From Amycolatopsis mediterranei (GTDB lineage: Bacteria; Actinomycetota; Actinomycetes; Mycobacteriales; Pseudonocardiaceae), in NCBI RefSeq assembly GCF_026017845.1, contig NZ_CP100416.1, positions 4,125,615 through 4,189,614 on the forward strand: DNA of 64,000 nucleotides, in the 5' to 3' direction. Below the pieces are notes generated by a model, which was not told where the DNA came from, ran no database searches, and saw only the letters and a program-made list of their open reading frames with translations. Below are positions 25,341 through 34,845 of this stretch, piece after piece. The translations under genes were made by a program, and so were the position numbers. Each line of letters begins with the position of its first letter. The first letter of the stretch is position 1.

Positions 25341-27125
25341 GTGGTGGGGCTGCGACTCGACCTGTATCCGCCACCGGAGGTGGACGGCGCACCACCCGTC
25401 CACCTCACGCCGGTGGACCGGCTGTGTGTGACATTCGCGGGCGACCGGTGCCGCAGCGGCCCGCTGACCATCGGCCAGGGCACGATGTACCAGTGGATCG
25501 TCGACGAGCGGCCGTACGACGAGATGATCTCCGCTCCGCTGCCGCTGCCGGCCGGCACGACGCTCGCCGATCTCGTCGCGGTGCTCGGCATCCTGATCAC
25601 GGAGAACGAAACGCTGCGCACCACGTTCCGGTTCGACGGCACCCCGGCCCAGCACGTGGCCGACTGCGGCGAGTTGTGGGTCGAGGTCTACCGGGACGAC
25701 GGCACCGCAACCACGGACGCGGCCCTGGCCGAGGAACTGTTCCGCCGGCTTCGGGCCACCGAGTTCGACCCGGCGACCGACCTGCCCGTGCGGGTCGCCG
25801 TGGTGGCCGAGGGAAACGTCGCCCGGGTGGCGGCCATGGTGTACCACCACCTGGCCGTCGACCTGACCGGCGTCGCGCTGCTGAGCCGGCGGATCGCCAC
25901 CATGCTCGCCGGCCCGGGCCGGCGCCGGGTCGAGCCGCGCCGGCACCAACCGCTCGACCAGGCCGACGCCGAGCACTCGCCGAGGGGCCGTAGGCGGGCC
26001 GAGGCGACCGCGCGGTACTGGACCGACGTGCTGATGTCCATGCCGCAGTGCAACTTCCCGCTGCCGCGCAGTGATCAGGCGGCACCGGGTGAACCTCTGG
26101 CCGGCTGGCTGTGGTCCCGGGCCGCGGCGACCGCCCTGCCCCACATCGTCTCGCGCACGAGCGTCAACGGGCCGATCGCCGTCCTGGCCGCGCTGGGCGC
26201 CGTGCTCGCCGCGCGCACCGGGCAGCCGCACTGCGTAATCCAGGCCTTGTCCAACAACCGGTTCGAGACGCGGCTGCGGGACTACGTCGGCATCCTCGCG
26301 TCCGACGGCCTGGTGTCGCTCGAGGTCACCACCCCCGGATTCGACGAGCTCGTGCGCCGGGCCGGCACCGCGGTGCTGAAGGCCGGGCTGTGCTCGCCGA
26401 TCGACCGGCTGGAGAAGATCCGGTTGCTCGATGCCGCCCGGCACCTCCGCGGCACCTCCTACGGCCGGTACTGCACGTTCAACTATCCCGGCGCGGCCTA
26501 CGAGGCCGACCTGCCCGCGACGCGGGAACTCGGCGATCCGGCCGCCGCCGCGTCGGCGATGAGCGAGACCAGCATCGTGTGGCTGGACTGGCCGCACGCC
26601 TCGGAGATGCTGGGCTTCCGGTTGCTGCAGAAGGACGAGGGCCTGCACTTCGGCGCGATCGCCCGTGACCGGCGGCAGATCCCGCCGGCCGAGGTGGAAC
26701 TGCTGCTGCGCGGCGTCGAAAGGCTGCTGGTCGGCGCGGCGACCGGCGATGTCCCGCTGAACCGGGTTGCCGAGGTGACCGGCGTCGAGCCGGTGGTCCG
26801 TGGTCCACAGTGGAGGCGGGTCGACCGCTGCCTGGTGGAGCTGCCGGAGGTGCGCCGCCTGCTCCAGGACGCGGTCCGGTCGCCGCTCGCGCGGGTGTTC
26901 GCGGTGCCGTCCGAAGGGGACGGTCTGAGGTTGGAGGCGTACCTGCCGTCGGGTCTGGTGCCCGGTCCGCGGGAGGCGCACGACGCGTGCGTCGCGCTGC
27001 TGCCCGGCCGCGGCACGGCCATGGCATCGCACCGGTACGTCATCTGCGACGGCGCCCCGGCCGACCTGGACGACCTCACGGCGTGGCGCGGCCGGCCCGT
27101 GCTGACCGCCGGCGACGGCCGGTAG
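25341..27125 (+). CDS. stand-alone condensation-domain protein
   Basis: A 594-aa protein starting at GTG 25341 with GGAGG a few bases upstream (GTG 25344 is equally possible). The catalytic motif of NRPS condensation domains is intact: VYHHLAVDLTG (HHxxxD). The N-terminal half is the first CAT-like lobe and the second lobe follows to about residue 460; the last 110 residues are an extension without a recognised carrier or adenylation domain. The usual DFGWG motif is not visible. It probably forms an amide or ester between an ACP-bound acyl group and a free acceptor. It leads the plus-strand operon. Confidence 0.85.
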   Translation: MVGLRLDLYPPPEVDGAPPVHLTPVDRLCVTFAGDRCRSGPLTIGQGTMYQWIVDERPYDEMISAPLPLPAGTTLADLVAVLGILITENETLRTTFRFDGTPAQHVADCGELWVEVYRDDGTATTDAALAEELFRRLRATEFDPATDLPVRVAVVAEGNVARVAAMVYHHLAVDLTGVALLSRRIATMLAGPGRRRVEPRRHQPLDQADAEHSPRGRRRAEATARYWTDVLMSMPQCNFPLPRSDQAAPGEPLAGWLWSRAAATALPHIVSRTSVNGPIAVLAALGAVLAARTGQPHCVIQALSNNRFETRLRDYVGILASDGLVSLEVTTPGFDELVRRAGTAVLKAGLCSPIDRLEKIRLLDAARHLRGTSYGRYCTFNYPGAAYEADLPATRELGDPAAAASAMSETSIVWLDWPHASEMLGFRLLQKDEGLHFGAIARDRRQIPPAEVELLLRGVERLLVGAATGDVPLNRVAEVTGVEPVVRGPQWRRVDRCLVELPEVRRLLQDAVRSPLARVFAVPSEGDGLRLEAYLPSGLVPGPREAHDACVALLPGRGTAMASHRYVICDGAPADLDDLTAWRGRPVLTAGDGR

Positions 27126-27135
27126 GCGCGCGGCC

Positions 27136-27993
27136 ATGGCGAGCGATCCCGCGGTGACGGTTTCCGGCCTGTGCAAGGCGTACCACGGCCGCGACGTGGT
27201 ACGCCTGGTCGGCTTCGAGGTGGGCCGCGGCGAGGTGTTCGCGTTGCTCGGCCCGAACGGCGCCGGGAAGACCACGATCGTGGAAATCCTGGCCGGGCAC
27301 CGGAAACGGGATGCCGGAGTGGTCCGGGTGCTCGGCGCGGACCCGGCCGACCGCGACCCGCGGTGGCGCGCCCGGATCGGCATCGTCCCGCAGCGCGCCG
27401 ACGACCTGAGCCAGTCCTACACGCTCACCGTCCGGGAGTGGGTGCGGGCGACGGCTGCCTACTACCCCGACCCGCGTGCCGTCGACGAGGTGCTCGAGCT
27501 GGTCGGTCTCACCGCGGCGCGGCACAGCCGCCCCGCCCTGCTGTCCGGGGGGCAGCGTCGCCGGCTCGATGTCGCCCTCGGCATCGTCGGGCGACCGGAG
27601 CTGCTCTTCCTCGACGAGCCGACCACCGGGTTCGACCCGCACGCGCGGCGGCGGTTCTGGGAGCTGATCGGCGATCTCGCCCGGTCCGGCACCACGATCA
27701 TGCTCACCACGCACTACCTCGACGAGGTGGAGAACCTCGCCGACCGGGTGGCGCTGCTCGCCGACGGCCGGATCGTCGAGGTGGCCCCGCCGGGCGAGGT
27801 GGGCGGCCGGGCCATGGCGGAGGCAACGGTCCGGTGGGCCACGCCGGACGGCCCGCGGCAGGTCACCACCGCCACACCCGCGGCGGTGGTCGCCGACCTG
27901 GTCGCGCGGTACGGCGGGGAGGTGCCGGGACTGTCGGTCGAGCGGCCCGGCCTCGAGGAGATCTACCTGCGGATGATCGGGTCGACGGCATGA
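27136..27993 (+). CDS. ABC transporter ATP-binding protein
   Basis: A 285-aa ATPase of the drug-export/ABC-2 type. Walker A (LGPNGAGKTTIVEILAG), signature LLSGGQRRRLDVALG, Walker B ELLFLDEPTTGFDP and the H-loop MLTTHYLDEVENLADRV are all intact. It starts 10 bp after the condensation-domain gene and its stop overlaps the permease start (ATGA), so the subunits are made together. It probably powers export of the product of this locus, which would also give self-protection. Confidence 0.95.
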   Translation: MASDPAVTVSGLCKAYHGRDVVRLVGFEVGRGEVFALLGPNGAGKTTIVEILAGHRKRDAGVVRVLGADPADRDPRWRARIGIVPQRADDLSQSYTLTVREWVRATAAYYPDPRAVDEVLELVGLTAARHSRPALLSGGQRRRLDVALGIVGRPELLFLDEPTTGFDPHARRRFWELIGDLARSGTTIMLTTHYLDEVENLADRVALLADGRIVEVAPPGEVGGRAMAEATVRWATPDGPRQVTTATPAAVVADLVARYGGEVPGLSVERPGLEEIYLRMIGSTA

Positions 27994-28835
27994 CCGCGAC
28001 GATCGCGCGCACCGCCGCGCCGCCGGCGAGGGTGCGCGGCCTGCTGGTGGCCACCGCGGCGCGAGCCAGGGTGGAGCTGCTGTCGTTCGCGAGGGAGCGG
28101 GTCGCCATGGTCTTCACCTTCGCCTTTCCGGTGGTGCTGCTGGTGATCATCGCCTCGATCCTGCGCGGGACCGACATCGGCGGCGGAGTCGACTTCGCGC
28201 AGTACTTCGTCGCCGGCATGATCGCGGCCGGGGTCTTCGGCACCGGCTTCCAGACCCTGGCGATCGCGATCCCGATCGAGCGCGACACCGGGGCGTTGAA
28301 ACGCCTTGCCGGTACGCCGATGCCCAAGTCGGCCTACTTCCTGGGCAAGATCGCGGTGGTCGTCGTGGTGACCGCCGTGCAGAACCTGTTGCTGCTCACC
28401 ATCGGCGTGCTCGCCTTCGGCCTGCGGCTGCCGACCACCCCCGGCCCGTGGCTGACCTACCTGTGGGTGGCCCTGCTCGGCATCACGGCCTGCACGCTGC
28501 TCGGGGTCGCGGTGGCCGGGCTGGTCCGCAACGGCTACGCCGCACCGGCGCTCGCCTCGCCGATCGCGATCGTGCTGCAGTTCGTCTCGGGGGTGTTCTT
28601 CGTCTTCACCACGCTGCCGCGCTGGATGCAGACGGTCGGAGCGCTCTTCCCGCTGAAGTGGATGACGCAGGGCATGCGCGCGGTCTTCTTGCCCGATGCC
28701 TACGCGGTTCGGGAGCCGGCCGGCTCCTGGGAGCTTCCGATGGTCGCCGCGGTGCTCGCGATCTGGTGCTGCGCCGGGCTTTTCGTCGCCGTCCGCACGT
28801 TTCGCTGGCGCAATCGACATGATGGAGATGACTGA
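27990..28835 (+). CDS. ABC-2 type transporter permease
   Basis: A 281-aa membrane protein with about six helices (for example VAMVFTFAFPVVLLVIIASI, YFVAGMIAAGVFGTGF, IAIVLQFVSGVFFVF) and the short ABC-2 motif near the end (FPLKWMTQGMRAVFLPDAY). ATG 27990 overlaps the ATPase stop. The stop shares one base with the carbamoyltransferase start (TGATG). With the upstream ATPase it forms a complete exporter half-pair. Confidence 0.94.
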   Translation: MTATIARTAAPPARVRGLLVATAARARVELLSFARERVAMVFTFAFPVVLLVIIASILRGTDIGGGVDFAQYFVAGMIAAGVFGTGFQTLAIAIPIERDTGALKRLAGTPMPKSAYFLGKIAVVVVVTAVQNLLLLTIGVLAFGLRLPTTPGPWLTYLWVALLGITACTLLGVAVAGLVRNGYAAPALASPIAIVLQFVSGVFFVFTTLPRWMQTVGALFPLKWMTQGMRAVFLPDAYAVREPAGSWELPMVAAVLAIWCCAGLFVAVRTFRWRNRHDGDD

Positions 28836-30700
28836 TGGCTGATCAGGTGCCGAAGGTGATCCTCGGCTACAGCGGGCTGCACGGCTCCGCCGAGTTCAAG
28901 GCCGCGTGCTTCCCCGGCCTCGACCCCCGGGAGGCTCGGTTGTTCCAGGGCCTGGACTCGGCGGCGGCGCTGGTGGTCGACGGCGAGCTGGTCGCCGCGG
29001 TGCAGCAGGAGCGGTACTCGGGCGTCAAGTTCGACCACGCCTTCCCCATCGAGGCGATCCGGAGCTGCCTGCGCATCGGCGGCGTCAACCTCGCCGCGGT
29101 GGACGCGGTCGCGCACAACTTCGACTACGCGCGGTTCGCGGTGTTCTCCCGTGGTGACGACCTCTCCCGGCGCCGCTACGAGGAGGTGTACGCACCGGGC
29201 CGGCAAACCGAGCTGCTGCACCGGTTCCTGCCCGAGCTGGCCGGGCACGAGGTGGTGCAGGTGCCGCATCACCGCGCCCACGCGCTGACCGCCGCGATCC
29301 CGTCCGGCTTCGGCGAGGCCCTCGTCGTGGTGCTGGACGGCATGGGCGAGCTGCACGCGGTGAGCGTCTACGCCTGGCGGCACGGCACGCTCGAACGCCT
29401 GGCGTGCCTGGACTTCCGCAGCAGCCTCGGCCTGTTCTACGGGCTGGTCACCATGCACCTCGGCTACTGGCCGAACAGCGACGAGTACAAGGTCATGGCG
29501 CTGGCCGCGACCGGGGACCGGCAGCGGTACCGGGCCGCGCTGGCCGAAGCGCTGGTGTGCGGGCCGGATGGCCGGGTGGAGGTCCCCGTGCTGGGGTGGA
29601 ACCGGGACGCGCGCAGCCGGGAGACCTTCGCCGGCTCCCGGGCGTGGCTGGGGGAGCGGGTCTGCCCGGAGCGCCGGGCGGGCGAGCCGCTGACCCAGGC
29701 ACACCACGACTTCGCCGCGGCAGCCCAGTATCGGCTGGAAGAGGCGATCAACCACCTGGTCGGGCACTGGGTGCGGCACACCGGGCTGCGCCGCGTGGCG
29801 TTCGCCGGCGGGGTCGCCTTGAACTGCTCGGCGATCGGCAAGCTCGCCGGATCCGACCTGGTGGACGCGGTCTTCGTGCAGCCGGCCGCCGGCGACGAGG
29901 GGACGGCGGTCGGCGCGGCGCTGTCGCTGGCCGTGCCACGGGCGAGTTACCCGGCGATGACCTACCTCGGTCCCGACGTGTCCGAGGACGGGCCGCCGGC
30001 CGGCCAACCGCACTGGTCCACCCGGGTGGAACCGGGCATCGGCGAGGTGGCCGTCGCCCGGCTGCTGGCCGCCGGGTACATCGTCGGCTGGGCGCAGGGC
30101 CGGCTCGAGTTCGGACCGCGAGCGCTCGGCAACCGCAGCATTCTCGCGGACCCCCGCACCAGGCAGGCCCGCGACCGGGTCAACGCGGCGGTGAAGTTCC
30201 GCGAGGAGTTCCGCCCGCTGGCCCCGGCGGTGAAGGCGGAGAGCGCGGACCGCTACTTCGTGCTGCCGCCGGCCACCGACCTGCGGCACATGACCGTCGC
30301 GGTCGGAGTCCACGGTCCGAAGCGCGCCGAGATCCCCGCCGTCGTGCACGACGACGGCACCGCCCGGGTCCAGGTCGTGCACCGCCGCGACGCCCCGAGG
30401 TTCTGGCGCATCCTCGACGAGTTCGAGCGGCTGTCCGGAGTTCCGGTGCTGGTCAACACCTCTTTGAACGTCAAGGGCCAACCGACGGCCCGCGCCGGAG
30501 CCGAGGCGTTCCACACCTTCACGACATCCGAGCTGGACGCCATCGTGATCGGTGAGCGCCTCTACGCCAAACCCGGCGTCGTCACCGCCGCCGCCAACGC
30601 CGTCGCCGCGGCCGAACTGGCCGCCTCTCATGCCAACCACGCGCGGTCCACCCCGGACTACCAGCTCCTCGGCCCGGCTGCTGCCCGACGCTCAGGATGA
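28835..30700 (+). CDS. O-carbamoyltransferase, NodU/TobZ family
   Basis: A 621-aa protein of the expected family length. The N-terminal Kae1-like domain has VPHHRAHALTAAIPS (metal-binding histidines), VVLDGMGE, DEYKVMALAA and FAGGVALNCSAI; the C-terminal YrdC-like domain has LEFGPRALGNRSILADPR and PVLVNTSLNVKGQP. These enzymes use carbamoyl phosphate and ATP to make carbamoyl-AMP and move the carbamoyl group to a hydroxyl of a small molecule, as in tobramycin, cephamycin and novobiocin pathways. It closes the plus-strand operon; the acceptor is probably the condensation product or a late precursor. Confidence 0.95.
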   Translation: MADQVPKVILGYSGLHGSAEFKAACFPGLDPREARLFQGLDSAAALVVDGELVAAVQQERYSGVKFDHAFPIEAIRSCLRIGGVNLAAVDAVAHNFDYARFAVFSRGDDLSRRRYEEVYAPGRQTELLHRFLPELAGHEVVQVPHHRAHALTAAIPSGFGEALVVVLDGMGELHAVSVYAWRHGTLERLACLDFRSSLGLFYGLVTMHLGYWPNSDEYKVMALAATGDRQRYRAALAEALVCGPDGRVEVPVLGWNRDARSRETFAGSRAWLGERVCPERRAGEPLTQAHHDFAAAAQYRLEEAINHLVGHWVRHTGLRRVAFAGGVALNCSAIGKLAGSDLVDAVFVQPAAGDEGTAVGAALSLAVPRASYPAMTYLGPDVSEDGPPAGQPHWSTRVEPGIGEVAVARLLAAGYIVGWAQGRLEFGPRALGNRSILADPRTRQARDRVNAAVKFREEFRPLAPAVKAESADRYFVLPPATDLRHMTVAVGVHGPKRAEIPAVVHDDGTARVQVVHRRDAPRFWRILDEFERLSGVPVLVNTSLNVKGQPTARAGAEAFHTFTTSELDAIVIGERLYAKPGVVTAAANAVAAAELAASHANHARSTPDYQLLGPAAARRSG

Positions 30701-30875
30701 CCACGAGGACGGCGTTGACGCCCCACTGCGGTGAGGCGTGGAAGACCCTGCCGGCGGGGGCGGATCAACGGCGTCCGGCGCCGCCGGGATCAGCATCGAG
30801 GAGGCCACGCCGCCGGTGCGGCAGGCGGCCTCGAGTGGGCGTGCGGGACGTGAGCAGAGTGCCCGGCCGGAGGCG

Positions 30876-30926
30876 AGGAACGGTCCTTTCCTTGCAGAAT
30901 CAACAAGGAAAGGACCGCCGTTCCTT
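30876..30926. terminator. long hairpin terminator between convergent genes
   Basis: AGGAACGGTCCTTTCCTTG (30876-30894) pairs with CAAGGAAAGGA and CCGTTCCT in 30904-30925, leaving a CCG bulge (30915-30917) in the right arm. A nine-base loop separates the arms. It lies between the carbamoyltransferase end (30700) and the convergent beta-helix gene end (30968) and should stop transcription from both sides. It marks the right border of the biosynthetic locus. Confidence 0.8.
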
Positions 30927-30967
30927 ACCCGTGACATCCGGCTACCGGAGTGCGGACTGTGCGGTGG

Positions 30968-32299
30968 TCACCTGCCCGGCGTCGCCGAGGCCGCGTCCCG
31001 TGCCGCGACGTCGTGGGCCCGGCGGTCCGTGCCTGCCGTCCGCGCGGCCCGCACATCGTTGACACAGCCGGGAACGTCGGCGACGGAGTAGCAGTTGTCG
31101 GGCCGGTTGCCGCTCACCACGGCCCCGTTGGCCAGCGTGACATGCGCGCTCAGGGTGTCGATGCCACCGCCGGAGGCGGGGAGGGGAAAGTAACCCGCGC
31201 CCGGTTCCCCCGCGGCATTGCCGGTGACCGTTCCGCCGTCGAGGGTGAGGGTGTCGTAGAACACGGAGAGTCCGCCACCGCCGCCGCCGAAGCCGGCCCA
31301 GCCGAGGTATCCGCCGGGCCCCGGGACACCGGCGTCGCCTCCGCGACCCGCCTGATTGCCGGAGATCTTCGTTGCGGTGACGATCGGGTTCAGCGGCTCG
31401 CCCTGCGTGGTGGACACGAACATCCCGGCGCCGGTACCGCCGCTGCCGCCGGCTCCCGATCCGCCGCCGTCCGCGCCACCGGAACCGCCCTGAGCGCCTT
31501 GCCCTGCGGTGTTGCCGGTGAAGCTGCTACCGGTGACCCGCAGGGCGGTGCCGCTGGTGAGGTCGATGCCGCCACCGAAACCACCCGAGCCACCGTCGCC
31601 ACCCGGCTTCGTGCCCGTGCCGTTGCCGCCCCGGCCACCGCCGCCGGTGGCGTTCCCGGTGATCCAGCTGTTGGTGATCGTCAGCGTCACCGGGGTGAGG
31701 GCGTACGAGGCGATACCCCCGCCGAAGCCACCGAGGCCGCCGCGGCCGGCGCTGGTGGTGGCGGTGGCGTCGGCACCGGGCGCGCCCGCCCCGGACGTGT
31801 TGCCGGCGATGATGCTGTCAGTGATGGTCAACGGGCCCCAGTTCCGGATACCACCCCCGGAAGCGCCCCCGGTCCCGTCGCCGTAGGAGTTGGTGCCGGC
31901 GCCGTCGGGGGCGTGGCCGCCGGTGATCGTGACCTGGTCGAGGGTCAGCTCACCCCAGTTGTCGATGATCCGGAACCGGGGTGCGTCCGGGGCCCGGCCG
32001 ATGGTGGCGTGGTTGCCGTTGATGGTGAGCTTCCCGTTGATGGCGGGCAGCCCGGTGCCCGAGGGGACATCAGCCGGCGAGGTGAGGGTGTAAACGCAGT
32101 CCGGAGCCAGGGACAGGGTGTCCGCGGCGGTCGAGGCGCTGGCCGCGGCGACCGCCTGGACCAGTGCGGCCGGATCACAGGGCACGTCGATGTCGGCGGC
32201 TTGGGCCGGTGGCGCGGCGAGGGTGAGCGCCCCCAGTGCGGTCACCGTCGCGGCGGCAGGGACAACGAATCTTCTCCGGGATCTTGCACGCAGCGGCAT
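30968..32299 (-). CDS. secreted glycine-rich right-handed beta-helix protein
   Basis: A 443-aa protein. ATG 32299 has GGAAGG eight bases upstream and a signal peptide (RRRFVVPAAATVTALGALTL, cleavage at AQA-ADI near residue 35). The mature protein shows repeated strands of the form LTITxSxIxGN and VTGSSFTGNTAGQG, with glycine-rich insertions between coils, as in parallel beta-helix (pectate-lyase-like, polymorphic outer-membrane-like) proteins. One Cys pair lies near each end. No catalytic residues are recognised. It is probably a cell-surface or exported structural or adhesive protein, apparently unrelated to the locus beside it. Confidence 0.85.
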   Translation of the reverse strand: MPLRARSRRRFVVPAAATVTALGALTLAAPPAQAADIDVPCDPAALVQAVAAASASTAADTLSLAPDCVYTLTSPADVPSGTGLPAINGKLTINGNHATIGRAPDAPRFRIIDNWGELTLDQVTITGGHAPDGAGTNSYGDGTGGASGGGIRNWGPLTITDSIIAGNTSGAGAPGADATATTSAGRGGLGGFGGGIASYALTPVTLTITNSWITGNATGGGGRGGNGTGTKPGGDGGSGGFGGGIDLTSGTALRVTGSSFTGNTAGQGAQGGSGGADGGGSGAGGSGGTGAGMFVSTTQGEPLNPIVTATKISGNQAGRGGDAGVPGPGGYLGWAGFGGGGGGLSVFYDTLTLDGGTVTGNAAGEPGAGYFPLPASGGGIDTLSAHVTLANGAVVSGNRPDNCYSVADVPGCVNDVRAARTAGTDRRAHDVAARDAASATPGR

Positions 32300-32716
32300 C
32301 AAGAGACCTTCCAGGTCAGCGGATCGGCATGGGTACTGATGCAATAAGTATGATCCACATCGCAAGGCAATTATTGTCAATCGACCATTTATCGCAATCC
32401 GCTGTGCAAGTGGCGGGATTCCTCGGTGGTGAGGCTCAGGCCAATTCGCGGGCGGGTATCCGTCTGGGCAGATGACCTTCGTGTCGCGGTACCCGTGGTT
32501 CGTGCGAGAGCTGTGACTCTGCACTACCATGATCTCCCCAAGCGTGGGGAGATATCGCACGTGCGGGGTTCAAGCCGCCCTTTGAACACGCAGCCGCGGG
32601 AAATGTCCCGCATCGCGGTCGGGCTTTTGTGAAGTCACTCGAGCTGCAGGTCCGTGGCCCACTTCAGGTGGGGTTATAGCTCAATTCGGTCCCGCTGCCA
32701 TCCCTGGCCGATACAC
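32300..32716. other. AT-richer upstream region without a supported gene
   Basis: The stretch, especially 32340-32400 (with ATAAGTATGATCC and TTATTGTCAATCG), is clearly richer in A/T than its surroundings and probably holds the promoter of the beta-helix gene. Translated frames here are short and show no family features. A tRNA-like string near 32675 is not a tRNA. Confidence 0.55.
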
Positions 32717-34845
32717 CTAGGGCCACTGCTGCGTCAGCGTGACTACGTCCCGCGTAGTGGGATGGTCGGCACCCAGCCGGCGTGCGCACTCCGCCGCGAG
32801 GTCGGCTGCCATCACCTTCGCGGCCGGGACGTCCCCGGCCGCGCCGACCGCTTCTGTGTGGGACGCGCGGATGTCGAAGGTCCGGGCGTGGTGCCGGCCG
32901 TAGGAGCGCTCGGCGTCGGCGACGGCGGTGGCAAGGACCTCTGCCGCGCGGTGCGCGTCGCCGCTCTCCAGCAACGCGCCGCCGAGGTTCCACCGGCAGT
33001 CGGCGGCCAGCCCCGGCCACGCCGACGGCAACGGCGCGATCTGGTCGAGCAGGGCGGCGAACCGCTCGGCACCGGCTTCCGGTCCGGCGGTTTCGCGCGT
33101 CCAGACGGCGACTTCGAACCGCGCGCTCAAGGTGACCGCGGCGTCGGGTCCGTGGGCGGCAGCCGCGTCCGCGGCCACGTGCTCGGCGAGGGCGAGCGCT
33201 TCGGCCTCGGCGCCGAGATCGCCGAGCTGGCGAGCGACGGTGAGCCGGGCGTGCAGGGTGGTCGGGTGCTGCTCGCCGACCGCCGCCGCGCTCTCGCTGA
33301 CGACGTGTTCGGCGAGATGCAGGGCGCGTTCGGGGTCGCCGCGGCCCGCGACGGCGCCGCCGACCACCCAGGCGAGGTCGTGCTGCATGGCGCGCAGGTC
33401 GTCGGCGGTGACGATTCCCGTCGCGTCGGAGATGATTGCCTCCAGACGCGCGATCGCGGTGGTTTCGCGGCCGGCCTCGGCGAGGTTGACGGCGATCGCC
33501 GCCGCGGCGCGGTATTCGTGGGCGGCCGCCGCCCGGTCGAGCGCCCGTTCGACGTGGTCGAGGCGGCCGGCGAACGACGCTTCCCACGCGACCGGGACGA
33601 GATCGGCCGGGGCGGCCTCGGCGAGGACGGCGTCCCAGACGACGTCGGGGACCAGTGGTGCGGCGGGGTCCTGGCTCACGTGGTCGACGAGGTAGTCGAA
33701 GGCGAGCAGGCCGCCGTGCGCGTCCGGTTCGAGGAGGCTGCTGGTGGCGTGCAGGGGCTGGGTGGCCCAGGAGAGTGCCGTTCCCAGTCTTCCGGGCGCA
33801 GGGCCGCGCCACCGCGCTCGTCCAGGTACGTCTCGTGGAGCTCGCACAGCAGCGGCACCGGCAGCGGCCGGTGGTGGCTCGTCCGCCGGACGTCGACCGC
33901 GGCGGTGACCAGAGCGGCCCCGCGGGCCCTTCCGGACCCCGGCGCCCACGCGTCCTGTAGTTCGCGCACCAGCTCCGGCCCGGCCGCCAGGTGCTCGGCG
34001 AGGCCGTGCCGGGGGGTGCTCGCCAGTGCTGCGGCGATCCGGGTGTCGTCCTCGAACAGGCGGGCCGCGGCCAGCTCGCGGTCGGACCAGCAGCGCTCCA
34101 GCCGGATCTCCCGGGTTACGGCGTCGAGCGCGTCCCGGCCCGCGCGGGCCCGCTGCCGCTCGCCCGGCTCCCGCTCGCCGTCGTGCCGCAGGCTGAACCG
34201 CTCGCGTTCGTGGGCGCGCAGGGTGGCCAGGGTGAGTACCTTCGCTGCGGCGAGCGTGTCGAGGTCGGTGCGCGCGAGGCCGCCGGCGAGCAGGTAGCGC
34301 TCGAGGTCGTCGAGCCACAGCACGCTGGGCCGGTGTTGCTTCGCGGCGGCGATGGCGGCGTCCAGGGCGTCGGGTCCTTCGGGGACCACGCAGACGTGGC
34401 GTGGCAGGCGCTCGCGCAGGGTTTCGTACGCCAGGCGGGTCTTCCCGGCCGTCGAGTCGCCGACGAGCAGGACGAACCCGCCGGGCGTGAGGGCTTCGGC
34501 GAGTTCGGCCGAGCGGTCGCGCCGGACGAACGGCGGAACGCGGTCGGCACTGCCGTCTTCGCGGGCCACCGCGGCGGCGGGGTGGACGCCGAGCCGGATC
34601 GGGTCGGTGATGCGGTCGACGCGCGAGACGTGGAGCGGCTGCTTCGGCGCCGTTTTCGCGGTGAGGTGTGCCTTTCCCCGGTCGGAGAGCACGGCGGCCA
34701 CCACCCCGCCCGCCGCGACGGCGGCCGCGGCCAGCGTCCCGGGGTAGGCCTTGCCGAGCGCGGCCAGCACCGCCACCACCGTGGCGGCGGCGACCAGCAG
34801 CCACCACCCCCGCCACCGGACCCACCAGCTCCGCAGCCCGCGCAT
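32717..34845 (-). pseudogene. membrane-anchored P-loop ATPase with TPR-like C-terminus, frameshifted
   Basis: From ATG 34845 (ribosome site GGAGAGGG) two N-terminal membrane helices (GWWLLVAAATVVAVLAAL and the next) precede a P-loop ATPase: LLVGDSTAGKTRLAYETL and Walker B VLWLDDLERYLL. Around 33783-33785 the frame breaks after LRPEDW. The matching continuation (TALSWATQPLHATSSLL...) is in another frame and runs to 32717 as helical TPR-like repeats (NLAEAGRETTAIARLEAII, and several more). One extra G in the GGG run would restore a protein of about 709 aa. So this is either a true frameshift or a sequencing error. Function would be STAND-like signal sensing at the membrane. Confidence 0.8.

Noticed and set aside
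25341..27125. NRPS module
   Set aside because: Only a condensation-type domain is present; no adenylation or carrier domain exists in or next to the gene, so it is called a stand-alone enzyme.
32670..32712. tRNA-like string GGGGTTATAGCTCAATTCGGT
   Set aside because: The D-stem GCTC has no partner GAGC, and no anticodon arm or T-loop (GGTTCGA) follows. Not a tRNA gene.
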